NCBI GenBank assembly: GCA_021821585.1
Contig: JAKACF010000014.1
Coordinates: 1 to 19,211, forward strand
Reading direction: 5' to 3'
From: Actinomycetes bacterium
GTDB taxonomy: Bacteria > Actinomycetota > Acidimicrobiia > Acidimicrobiales > Bog-793
Length of the DNA stretch: 19,211 nt
Shown here one piece after another: positions 1 through 6,677 of this stretch (the stretch's first letter is position 1; each line of letters starts with the position of its first letter). The notes beneath the pieces were generated by a model, which worked only from the letters and a program-made list of their open reading frames with translations, had not been told where the DNA came from and made no database searches. Both the position numbers and the translations under genes were made by a program.

Positions 1-1743
1 CACCCCGGCTCGGTCCTCGTCGTCCTCGAGGCGATGAAGATGGAGCATCCCGTGGTGGCGTCGCTCGGCGGCGAGGTGACGGCCGTGCTCGTCGCTCCCG
101 GCGACGGCGTCGTCGACGGACAGGCGCTCGTGGAGCTCATCGTCGGCGGGGGAGGAGCGGGGGCGTCACCGGCCGAGGTCCCGGTCGACCTGGAGTCGCC
201 CGCACGAGGCGACCTTGCCGAGGTCCTGTCGCGCCGGCTGCTGCTCGGGGACGACTCGCCGGCGAGAGCCGCCGCCGTGGCGGCCCGGCACGCCGCCGGT
301 CACCGGACCGTGAGGGAGAACCTCGCCGACCTGCTCGACCCGGGGAGCCTGGAGGAGTGGGGCGGCTTCGCTATCGCCGCCCAGGAGTCCCGCCGGGAGC
401 TCGGTGAGCTCTTGGAACGGACGCCGGCGGACGGCCTCGTCGCTGGCATCGGTCGGATCGCGGGGCGACCGGTGGCCGTCGCCGCCTACGACTATCTCGT
501 GCTGGCGGGTACCCAGGGAGCCCGCAACCACCGCAAGAAGGACCGCCTCTTCGAGATCGTGGAACGGCTGCGGCTGCCGCTCGTCCTGTTCGCCGAGGGT
601 GGCGGTGGGAGGCCGGGCGACACGGACTATCCCGTCATCGCCGGCCTCGACACCATGGCCTTCGCCCTCTTCGCCCGCCTGTCGGCCCTCGTGCCGACCG
701 TCGGCATCGTGAACGGCTTCTGCTTCGCCGGCAACGCCGCCCTGCTCGGCTGCTGCGACGCCATCGTCGCCACCGAGGACGCGTCGATGGGCATGGGCGG
801 CCCGGCGATGATCGAAGGCGGCGGGCTCGGGTCCTTCCGGCCCGAGGAGATCGGTCCGGCGCCGGACCAGGGGCGCGTCGGCGTCGTCGACCTCCTCGTC
901 GCCGACGACGCCGAAGCGGTCGCCGTCACCAAGCGCTATCTCTCCTACTTCGCCGGTCCGGAGGAGTCCTACGAGGTCACCGACCAGCGGCTCCTCCGCC
1001 ACCTCGTTCCCGAGCGCCGCAGCGAGCTCTACGAGATCCGCCGGGTGCTCGAGACGCTCTGCGACGTCGGCTCCCTGCTCGAGCTGCGCCCGGTGTTCGG
1101 ACGGGCCGTCGTGGCGGCCCTCGGGCGGATCGAAGGCAGGCCGGTCGGACTGCTCGCGAGCAACCCGGCCCATCTCGGTGGGGCGATCGACGCCGACTCG
1201 GCGGACAAGGCGGCACGCCATGTCCAGCTCTGCGATGCCTACGACCTCCCGATCGTCTCGCTGTGCGACACGCCCGGCTTCATGGTCGGTCCGGCGGCCG
1301 AACAGACGGCCCAGGTGCGCCACTTCGCCCGGATGTTCGTGACCTCAGCGAGCGCCACGGTCCCCTACGTCACCGTCGTGCTCAGGAAGGCCTACGGGCT
1401 CGGAGCCCAGGCGATGGCAGGCGGGAGCTTCCATGCCTCGCTTCTCACGGTGTCCTGGCCGACGGGAGAGTTCGGGGGGATGGGTCTCGAGGGGGCCGTC
1501 CGCCTCGCGTTTCGCCGGGAGCTCGAGGCATCAGCGGGCGAGGAGGAGCGCCAGCGGCTCTACGAGCGGCTCGTGGCCTCGCTCTACGAGCGCGGCAAGG
1601 CGCTCTCGATGGCGACGCACTTCGAGATCGACGACGTGATCGACCCGGCGGAGACGAGGCAGCGGGTCGTGCACGCCCTGGCGGCCGCCCCGGAGACGGC
1701 CCGGCGGACACAGAAGAAACGGCCGATGATCGAGCCGTGGTGA
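1..1743 (+). CDS. Acyl-CoA carboxylase, biotinyl domain fused to carboxyltransferase (5' end missing)
   Basis: Partial gene, in frame from base 1, so the true start lies upstream. Residues 1-48 are the end of a biotinyl (BCCP) domain: the biotin attachment motif EAMKMEH is at residues 10-16, and Lys13 (bases 37-39) is the expected biotinylated lysine. Carboxyltransferase N and C domains fill roughly residues 80-320 and 335-560. They carry glycine-rich acyl-CoA-binding stretches (AEGGGGRPGD near 197, GGPAMIEGGG near 266) and the C-domain motifs CDTPGF (422-427), KAYGLGAQAM and GGMGLEGAV. Known of the family: biotin carries CO2 to the alpha carbon of acetyl-, propionyl- or longer acyl-CoA in the cytoplasm. 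BCCP joined to CT is typical of single-chain carboxylases that also contain biotin carboxylase, so that domain is probably just upstream (inference). The acyl substrate cannot be read from sequence. The stop is 4 bases from that of the convergent lipoprotein gene. Confidence 0.93.
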   Translation, partial: HPGSVLVVLEAMKMEHPVVASLGGEVTAVLVAPGDGVVDGQALVELIVGGGGAGASPAEVPVDLESPARGDLAEVLSRRLLLGDDSPARAAAVAARHAAGHRTVRENLADLLDPGSLEEWGGFAIAAQESRRELGELLERTPADGLVAGIGRIAGRPVAVAAYDYLVLAGTQGARNHRKKDRLFEIVERLRLPLVLFAEGGGGRPGDTDYPVIAGLDTMAFALFARLSALVPTVGIVNGFCFAGNAALLGCCDAIVATEDASMGMGGPAMIEGGGLGSFRPEEIGPAPDQGRVGVVDLLVADDAEAVAVTKRYLSYFAGPEESYEVTDQRLLRHLVPERRSELYEIRRVLETLCDVGSLLELRPVFGRAVVAALGRIEGRPVGLLASNPAHLGGAIDADSADKAARHVQLCDAYDLPIVSLCDTPGFMVGPAAEQTAQVRHFARMFVTSASATVPYVTVVLRKAYGLGAQAMAGGSFHASLLTVSWPTGEFGGMGLEGAVRLAFRRELEASAGEEERQRLYERLVASLYERGKALSMATHFEIDDVIDPAETRQRVVHALAAAPETARRTQKKRPMIEPW

Positions 1744-1747
1744 GGCG

Positions 1748-2653
1748 TCAGGGCAGCCGGTAGAGCTGCCGGAGCTCCTTCACGACGGACAGCCCGAGCA
1801 GGTCCTCGCCGCCGTCGTTCAGGTGGATGCCATCGGGGTCGCGAAGCGGCATCACCGAACCGGCGACGTCGGTCGTCCCCCCGTTGTACTGCCCGGAGGG
1901 CGTGGCGAACAGCGGCCATGAGGAGTAGTAGGTCACCCCGGCGTGCGAGGAGGCCTCGGAACTGAAGATGGAGTCGATCGTGGCGATGTTCGCCGAGAAG
2001 CTCGGCGACTCCATGATCGGCATGCCGACCCACAGCACGCGGGCACCGGCCGCGGTGGCCTCGTCCATCATCTGGCTGACCCGGCTGCCGTAGGCCTGGT
2101 GCCACAGGGCGCTGCCGAAGCTCACGTACTGGCCGCCGGAGTAGAAGCTCTGGACGTCGTTCGCCCCGAGGAAGACCACGACGATCTTCGGGTGGTCCGC
2201 CTTCAGCTCCGCCTCGAGCACCGCCGGCCAGTCATAGAAGCCGGTGTTGGCGAGCCCGCTGTCGCCCTTGGCGTCCTGGATGAGGGTGACGTTCGGGTCG
2301 CTCTGGAGCGCCCACTGCATCCCCCAGCCGAGGTCGATGCCGAGAGAGTCCCCGATCTCGAGCACGGTCACCTTCCCGTTGCCGGTCGCGATCGGCGCCG
2401 CCGTCGTGGTGGTGGTGGTGGTCGCCCCGGTCGTCGAGGTGGTGGTCGTCGAGCTCGTGGAGGAGGTGGAAGAGGTGCTGGTCGAGCTCGACGACGCAAC
2501 TGGCTGGCTGGACGACGCCACGACGTGGTGGGCCGTCCTGGTCGTGCCCGTGGCCGCCCGGGCCGAGGTGCAGCCGGCGAGCACAAGCGCCACCCCGACG
2601 AGCGCCGCTCGCGCGGGGAGGTGGCGGAGAAGGCGGTTGGCGGGTGACGGCAT
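1748..2653 (-). CDS. SGNH/GDSL-hydrolase lipoprotein with Ser/Thr-rich stalk
   Basis: 301 residues. I start at the ATG at 2651-2653 because AGGAG lies 6 bases upstream and a lipoprotein signal peptide follows at once: a hydrophobic stretch (residues 15-27) and lipobox LAGC with Cys28. Residues 47-87 are an almost pure Ser/Thr linker, a likely cell-wall-spanning stalk. The rest is an SGNH-hydrolase domain: block I GDSL (nucleophile Ser103), block III GAND (163-166), block V DGIH (Asp274, His277). Family knowledge: such enzymes act as esterases, lipases or acetyl-transfer enzymes on cell-envelope or extracellular esters. The substrate is unknown; the fold resembles the DUF459-like secreted group. 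A longer reading frame reaches 2731, but its extra 26 residues are Arg-rich and lack a signal sequence, so I reject that start. Convergent with the carboxylase; its upstream region faces the ArsR gene. Confidence 0.87.
   Translation of the reverse strand: MPSPANRLLRHLPARAALVGVALVLAGCTSARAATGTTRTAHHVVASSSQPVASSSSTSTSSTSSTSSTTTTSTTGATTTTTTTAAPIATGNGKVTVLEIGDSLGIDLGWGMQWALQSDPNVTLIQDAKGDSGLANTGFYDWPAVLEAELKADHPKIVVVFLGANDVQSFYSGGQYVSFGSALWHQAYGSRVSQMMDEATAAGARVLWVGMPIMESPSFSANIATIDSIFSSEASSHAGVTYYSSWPLFATPSGQYNGGTTDVAGSVMPLRDPDGIHLNDGGEDLLGLSVVKELRQLYRLP
1752..1770. terminator. Possible bidirectional terminator hairpin between convergent genes
   Basis: GGCAGC (1752-1757) and GCTGCC (1765-1770) form a perfect 6-bp stem with a 7-base loop. 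It sits just past the stop of the carboxylase, inside the last codons of the SGNH gene. There is no T-run, so this is a weak call based on position and symmetry. Confidence 0.25.
2393..2515 (-). repeat. Low-complexity Ser/Thr linker region of the SGNH lipoprotein
   Basis: On the plus strand this reads as runs of GTG/GTC/GAG triplets, including about six GTG units near 2405-2422. It encodes residues 47-87 of the lipoprotein, almost all Ser and Thr. Triplet repeats like these can expand or contract in frame, so linker length may differ between strains. Confidence 0.6.
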
Positions 2654-2768
2654 GACTGCTCCTGTCGTCGGGACGCGGTGCCTCACTCGCAGTAAGACGC
2701 CGTCCGGTCCCCGATGCTTGCGACGTGGCAACGCTAGCTCACGGTGCGCACGAACAAGAAATAGTTGC

Positions 2769-2786
2769 TGAATATGATAATATTCA
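2769..2786. promoter_or_regulatory. AT-rich perfect palindrome: candidate operator and -10 region of the ArsR gene
   Basis: TGAATATGATAATATTCA is a perfect 7-bp inverted repeat around a GATA spacer, an AT island in very GC-rich surroundings. GATAAT (2776-2781) inside it is a good plus-strand -10 element and would place the transcription start at about 2788-2792, next to the GTG at 2792. ArsR/SmtB proteins typically bind AT-rich imperfect palindromes over their own promoters, so autorepression is the simplest reading (inference). The minus strand reads TATCAT in the same place, so a divergent promoter towards the SGNH gene is possible. I found no convincing -35 on either strand. Confidence 0.5.
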
Positions 2787-2791
2787 GGTCA

Positions 2792-3091
2792 GTGGACGGA
2801 TATTCTGCTGTAGACGAATGGTTGCGCGCACTTGCAGATCCGACGAGGCGGAAGGTGGTGGAGGTGCTGGGTACCGGCGCACGCCGGGCGGGTGAGCTTG
2901 CAGCCGCTGCCGGAGTACCGGCGGCGGTGATGAGCCGACACCTCCGCGTGCTGCTCGCTGCCGGTGTCGTCGACGACGAGCGGTCGGTGACCGACGCCAG
3001 GGTGAGGCTGTTCTTCCTGAGGCGGGAGGCGCTCTCGTCCCTCCAGACCTGGCTGGCGGCGGTGTTGGCGGGGGAGCCGGTCAGGGGTTGA
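2792..3091 (+). CDS. ArsR-family winged-helix transcriptional regulator
   Basis: Small winged-helix repressor of 99 residues from the GTG at 2792. It opens with the classic ArsR helix (ALADPTRRKVVEVL), followed by a helix-turn-helix (AGELAAAAGVPAAVMSRHLR) and LLAAGVVDDERSVTDARVRLFFL, the beta wing. The metal-sensing ELCVCDL-type cysteine motif is absent, so this belongs to the non-metal branch, whose signal cannot be read from sequence. The frame is open back to a TTG at 2765 and an ATG at 2774, but both lie in or before the palindrome and -10-like sequence at 2769-2786. I therefore favour GTG 2792, possibly on a leaderless transcript; the start is uncertain by up to 9 codons. The stop overlaps that of the convergent glycosyltransferase by 11 bases. 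Likely targets are itself and perhaps the divergent lipoprotein gene. Confidence 0.85.
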   Translation: MDGYSAVDEWLRALADPTRRKVVEVLGTGARRAGELAAAAGVPAAVMSRHLRVLLAAGVVDDERSVTDARVRLFFLRREALSSLQTWLAAVLAGEPVRG

Positions 3092-4205
3092 AGAAGACCC
3101 AGTTCTGGGGGGCGTAGATACACAGACAGAGGCACATAGCGAGGACCGAGAGCACCACCACCGGGGTGGTCCAGCGCTCGGGAAGCCGCGATCCCGTCGC
3201 CAGCACGGCCGGGAACATCGCGTACAGCAGGCGGGGTGTGAGCCAGGTTCCGGTGTCGAAGATGCTGACGAGGAAGATGATCGACGAGAAGGCCATCCAG
3301 GTGGACGGCGCACCGCTTCGAAGCAGGAGAGCGAGCGACACGACCGCGAACGCCAGGCAGGTCGCGACGACGCTGCCGGCGTGCCAGTTCGACTGGAGCG
3401 CCCACATCGTTCCGCGGTGGATGGAGAGCCCGAAGTGGGAGTGCCACTTCACCGCCTCGAGGCGGGACCAGATGAAGGGGCTGCCGACGTGGATCCAGAG
3501 GTACACGAAGTAGATCCCCGCCCCGGTGGCGGCGAGCGCGCCCGTGAGGAGGGCTCTCGGCTCCCGCCGGCCGACGAGCACCCAGGCCGCCACGGCCAGC
3601 AGCGCCGTGAGCGCCAGTGAGAAGGTGAGGGTCGCTGCCATTGCTGCCAGGCCGGCAAGCAGGTACTTCCGCCGCTCGAGGAGCAGCAGGGCGCCTGCCG
3701 CGAAGGCGAGCCCGATCGGATCGGCGTACGGCATGCCGGCGACGAAGGAGCCCGGGAAGGCGGCCAGGACGACGGCAGCCTGAGCTGCACGTCTCGGTCC
3801 CCAGACGGACTCGGCCAACTTGGCGCCGAGCACCACGAGCGCTGCTCCGCCGAGCATGCTGACACCGACCCCGATGACGAGCCACGGGAGGTCCGTCAGC
3901 GTGTGGACGATCCTGACGGTGAGCGGGAAGAGCGGGAAGAACGCATCAGGCTTGGCGAGCGACAGGTTGGACGTCTGCGGATAGCCGTAGCGGGCGACGT
4001 AGAGGTAGTGCTTGGCGTCCCACGAGGGCAGCACGATGTTCAACCTCAGATGGTCGACCGAGGCGATGGCGACGGCCGTCGCGAGCAGGAACAGACGTGT
4101 CACCACGTACACGGCGAGCCCGCGCGGAACGGCGATCGACGGCGACGACGGCAGCAGGTCGCCGGCTGGCGCCTCGACGACGGCATCACCGGCGGGTGCT
4201 GACAC
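3081..4205 (-). CDS. PIG-V-like GT-C membrane glycosyltransferase (probable mannosyltransferase)
   Basis: 374 residues from the GTG at 4203-4205. After about 25 polar residues it is almost all membrane helices (roughly 8-9). Features typical of the PIG-V/GPI-mannosyltransferase-II-like group are WDAKHYLYVARYGYP (residues 62-76, with the Trp-Asp pair in the first outer loop), FFPLFPL (89-95), FPGSFVAGMPYAD (150-162) and TPRLLYAMFPAVL (323-335). Family knowledge: these GT-C enzymes use polyprenyl-phosphate sugars and act on the outer face of the membrane. Acceptor and sugar are unknown here. An ATG at 4445 would add 80 residues, but those are Arg/His-rich with poor codon bias and lie upstream of a promoter-like sequence at 4318-4346. 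GTG 4205 has a weak AGGG site upstream; GTG 4244 is an alternative. The 3' end overlaps the ArsR gene by 11 bases, tail to tail. Confidence 0.85.
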   Translation of the reverse strand: MSAPAGDAVVEAPAGDLLPSSPSIAVPRGLAVYVVTRLFLLATAVAIASVDHLRLNIVLPSWDAKHYLYVARYGYPQTSNLSLAKPDAFFPLFPLTVRIVHTLTDLPWLVIGVGVSMLGGAALVVLGAKLAESVWGPRRAAQAAVVLAAFPGSFVAGMPYADPIGLAFAAGALLLLERRKYLLAGLAAMAATLTFSLALTALLAVAAWVLVGRREPRALLTGALAATGAGIYFVYLWIHVGSPFIWSRLEAVKWHSHFGLSIHRGTMWALQSNWHAGSVVATCLAFAVVSLALLLRSGAPSTWMAFSSIIFLVSIFDTGTWLTPRLLYAMFPAVLATGSRLPERWTTPVVVLSVLAMCLCLCIYAPQNWVFFNP

Positions 4206-4317
4206 GCGGCCCTGCAGGATCGCGGTGAAGAGGTCCCGTTGCACCAGACAGAGTGTGCCCGCGAGATGGACTGGGCGATGCGTCAGGTCTGAGCGCCGAT
4301 AATGTCCGTTATGTCGT

Positions 4318-4346
4318 ATTATGGATGGATCGTTGCATGGTGTAAC
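4318..4346 (-). promoter_or_regulatory. Candidate promoter for the glycosyltransferase gene
   Basis: On the minus strand, GTTACA (4346-4341; 4 of 6 to TTGACA) is followed after exactly 17 bases by CATAAT (4323-4318; 5 of 6 to TATAAT). Transcription would start near 4311, about 106 bases before GTG 4205. That would rule out the far-upstream ATG at 4445. Confidence 0.35.
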
Positions 4347-4421
4347 GGCTGGCCCTTGCGGTCGCCGGTCCGTTCTCGATCGAGCGCGATGGTGATCGTC
4401 TCTCACCCTCAGCCCATGCCG

Positions 4422-4440
4422 TGCGTGCCCATGGGACGCA
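4422..4440. repeat. Bulged palindrome, possible operator
   Basis: TGCGT (4422-4426), one extra G, the self-complementary CCCATGGG (4428-4435), then ACGCA (4436-4440). All 18 bases apart from the bulge are symmetric. The centre leaves no loop, so this suits a protein-binding site better than an RNA hairpin. No bound factor is known. Confidence 0.35.
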
Positions 4441-4819
4441 GCCATGGTGGCAGCGCCTCGTCGCGGGATGGATCGATGCCGGTGGCCTCGCCAACGCCGG
4501 CACGTCTCCGATCACGAAGGCATCTGGGCGAAGGCGCGTCGTGCCGGCGGGCGTGGCGAGGAACCGCCGTCTGGCCGACGCCCTCGACCCCGCCGGAGCA
4601 TCCGGAGGGCGTTCTTCGCGATTGATCCGTCCGGTCTCGCCGTCTACGTGGGCACCGGCCGTGCTCGACCGGACTACCAGGGGCGATCTCCGGAGTCGAG
4701 GTCGGCGAGCGTCAGCACCGCGCTTGCACCGCGGTGTGCGCGTCGCAGACTTGGGAGATGTTCGTCGTCGGGTTTTCGGAGCGGGCTCCGGGTAAGCGTT
4801 TCCGCTCGCTCGCGAGTTA

Positions 4820-5341
4820 ATGGTTGTGGGCCATGACGAGGAGTCGTTCGCCGAGTTCTACGAGGCCAGCTGGCGCCCCTGTCTGAGGGCTGTCGCCGCT
4901 GCCACGGGCAACATGGCAGGCGCCGAAGACCAGGTCAGCGAGGCGTTCGCTAGAGCGTGGTCAGCCTGGGCGAAGGTCAGCCGGCATCCTGCTCCGCGAG
5001 CATGGGTCGTTCGCACCGCGCTCAATGTCGGGTCGTCATGGTGGCGCCGCCGTTCCCGGGAGCTCCCCTTCGCCGACCGGGACGTGGCTGCGCTCGAGAG
5101 TCAAGGGACCGGTCTTGACGTGACCGTGCTCACTGCGCTCCGCCGGCTGCCCAGCCGCCAGCGCGAGGTGATCGTGCTCCGTGTCTTCCTCGACCTCGAC
5201 ATCCGAACGACCGCGGAAGAGCTGGAGATCGCGCCCGGAACCGTCCGCGCACACCTGTCTCGAGCCGTCGCGACCCTTCGCGACGAGCTCACCCAGACCG
5301 ACGTGAGGGAGGAAGATCCATGTCCGACGACGACCAGGTGA
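4820..5341 (+). CDS. ECF-type RNA polymerase sigma factor (SigE-like)
   Basis: 173 residues. Sigma region 2 spans about residues 8-78, with GAEDQVSEAFARAWSAW (34-50) as the core -10-recognition helix; region 4 spans about 104-157, with LPSRQREVIVLRVF and the helix-turn-helix TAEELEIAPGTVRAHLSRAV (131-150). Regions 1 and 3 are missing, as in ECF factors. It would direct polymerase to a small regulon in response to an unknown signal. No Shine-Dalgarno precedes ATG 4820. GTG 4826 is an alternative start, and GTTAAT at 4816-4821 could be a -10 giving a nearly leaderless message. The last 22 bases overlap the next gene, which suggests translational coupling to a cognate regulator. Confidence 0.9.
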   Translation: MVVGHDEESFAEFYEASWRPCLRAVAAATGNMAGAEDQVSEAFARAWSAWAKVSRHPAPRAWVVRTALNVGSSWWRRRSRELPFADRDVAALESQGTGLDVTVLTALRRLPSRQREVIVLRVFLDLDIRTTAEELEIAPGTVRAHLSRAVATLRDELTQTDVREEDPCPTTTR

Positions 5342-5982
5342 TCGAGAGCGCCGAGCTGAGCGAGCTGCATCGCGCTGTAGCCGACGTCGTGCTGCCCGAG
5401 CGGCCGCCCCTCGAGTCGATCATCGCCCGGGGACGGGGCCGCCGGCGCAACCGGCAAGCGAGGGCCGCTGGCGTCGCCGTCGCGGGACTGGCCGCGGCGA
5501 CCGTGGCGGTACTCGGGCTGACCGGTGCGTTCGCGCCTGCGACGACGCCTCGCAAGATCAAGACCGCCGCCTTCACCCTCGTCAGCAACGTGGACGGCAC
5601 GGCGACGCTGACCATCAACCCCGGTGAGCTGCTCGATCCGGCAGCCCTGCAAAGCGATCTCGCCGAGTACCACGTCCCGGCGATCGTCACGGCAGGCAAG
5701 TTCTGCCAGTCCGAGCCCGCTCCGAGTGGCTTCTCGGAAGTCGTCCGCATGCAGCCAAGTGGCGGGTACACGGTGGCGGTGGGGTCCGGAGAGCGCCCGA
5801 CCATCACCTTCGACCCCTCTTCCCTGCCGGCAGGGACCGAGCTCAGCTTCGGCTACTTCCAGCTGCAAGATGGCCAGCAGCAGGCGATGGTCGCGCTGAT
5901 CGACACGAGTTCTTACACCTGCTCGACGAGCGTGCCGAGCATGAGCACGTCGGGTGGCTTCGGGCTTCTCTACGGGGGCTAG
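5320..5982 (+). CDS. Single-pass membrane protein, probable cognate anti-sigma factor
   Basis: 220 residues, from an ATG with a GGAGG-type site (GAGGGAGGAAG) about 6 bases upstream. Residues 1-48 are acidic then strongly basic (RGRGRRRNRQAR at 38-49) and should lie in the cytoplasm. One transmembrane helix follows at about 49-71, and residues 72-220 are an exported, beta-rich domain of no family I recognise, with two cysteines (KFCQSE, SYTCST). The overlap with the sigma gene, a short cytosolic segment and a single helix match the layout of membrane-bound anti-sigma factors. However, the zinc motif HxxxCxxC of the ZAS family is absent, and sequence alone does not prove sigma binding. The outer domain could sense an envelope signal. 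That role is inferred from context; the topology is what I can see. Confidence 0.75.
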   Translation: MSDDDQVIESAELSELHRAVADVVLPERPPLESIIARGRGRRRNRQARAAGVAVAGLAAATVAVLGLTGAFAPATTPRKIKTAAFTLVSNVDGTATLTINPGELLDPAALQSDLAEYHVPAIVTAGKFCQSEPAPSGFSEVVRMQPSGGYTVAVGSGERPTITFDPSSLPAGTELSFGYFQLQDGQQQAMVALIDTSSYTCSTSVPSMSTSGGFGLLYGG

Positions 5983-6122
5983 ACGCACCGCGCTTCTGCG
6001 CCTGCGAACAGGGTTGCACCCATAGCGGCCCTGCCACACGGCGGAAGCTCGGCGACGATTCGACGGCTGACCGGTTCTCACCACTCTCGGGCGCGCCTGG
6101 CTTTACGACCGGTGCGGGCGGT

Positions 6123-6548
6123 TCAGTCCTCGATCTGACCCGTTCCTATCCGGTGCACGCCAGCACGCATGGCCGCCAGCTTCTCCGGGGAATGTCCGAC
6201 CCAGTCGACAAGCTCACCTACAACACGCAGCGGCTCACGGCTGCGAAACGACTGCGTCGGATTTCCGGGGAACCGCTTGTCGGTGAGGTTGGGGTCGTCC
6301 TCGAACTCGCCTGTCGGCTGGACGACGTAGATGCGCCCGGGGCCGTCACCGGGGGCGAGTTCGGCTCCCCAGGCCGCAGCGTCGAGCGTCGTGGTGAAGT
6401 AGACGTAGTTCATCACCCGTCCCGCGTCGAAGTTGGACTCACGGCCGGGGACCAGCATCTCCCCCACGGCGAGGTCCGCCTTTGTGCCGTGCAAGTACAC
6501 GCCTGGTTCGTACACCTCGAAGGGAACTGGCTCGCGCCTGTCACTCAC
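6123..6548 (-). CDS. arr: Rifampin (rifamycin) ADP-ribosyltransferase Arr
   Basis: 141 residues, the usual length of Arr. It ADP-ribosylates the ansa-chain hydroxyl of rifamycins using NAD, in the cytoplasm. Strong family signatures are YLHGTKADL (NAD-binding His20), LVPGRESNFDAGRVMN, TLDAAAWGAEL, GRIYVVQPTG, EDDPNLTDKRFPGNPTQS and REPLRVVGELVDWVGHSPE. The acidic residue in EDDPN falls at position 84, the place of catalytic Asp84 in the Mycobacterium smegmatis enzyme as I recall it. All key parts are intact. I chose GTG 6546-6548 because it gives the family length; GTG 6557 is possible, and the frame runs to 6647 with unconserved Arg-rich residues. A run of seven G lies about 10 bases upstream. 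The gene follows the DUF1801 gene on the same strand after 129 bases. Arr also occurs in environmental actinomycetes, so presence does not show transfer. Confidence 0.93.
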   Translation of the reverse strand: MSDRREPVPFEVYEPGVYLHGTKADLAVGEMLVPGRESNFDAGRVMNYVYFTTTLDAAAWGAELAPGDGPGRIYVVQPTGEFEDDPNLTDKRFPGNPTQSFRSREPLRVVGELVDWVGHSPEKLAAMRAGVHRIGTGQIED

Positions 6549-6677
6549 GACAGCCACACCCCCCCGAGCGACGCTGCCGCGGTGATCTCGTCCGCTACGT
6601 CGGGGCTGTGTAGCGAGGCGTGGCACCGTGTCCATGCTGAGGCGCACGATTCTCCGGCAGGGTGCGGACAGACGACC

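Larger units (their letters stand above)
4206..4819. other. 614-base intergenic region without a credible gene
   Basis: Lies between the divergent starts of the glycosyltransferase and sigma-factor genes. Three overlapping plus-strand frames (4302-4625, 4421-4795, 4444-4836) are open, but they are Arg/Ser/Pro-rich, lack Shine-Dalgarno sites and match no family I know. What I do see is an AT-rich block at 4299-4346 with three evenly spaced TATG-type words, and a bulged palindrome at 4422-4440. A decayed gene cannot be excluded. Confidence 0.6.

Noticed and set aside
166..1323. Open frame of 385 residues antisense to the carboxylase
   Set aside because: Shadow of a clear carboxyltransferase gene; no domain or start signal.
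4302..4836. Three overlapping plus-strand frames in the gap before the sigma factor
   Set aside because: No Shine-Dalgarno, no recognisable domain, Arg/Ser-rich composition and mutual overlap. A fossil gene remains possible but cannot be shown.
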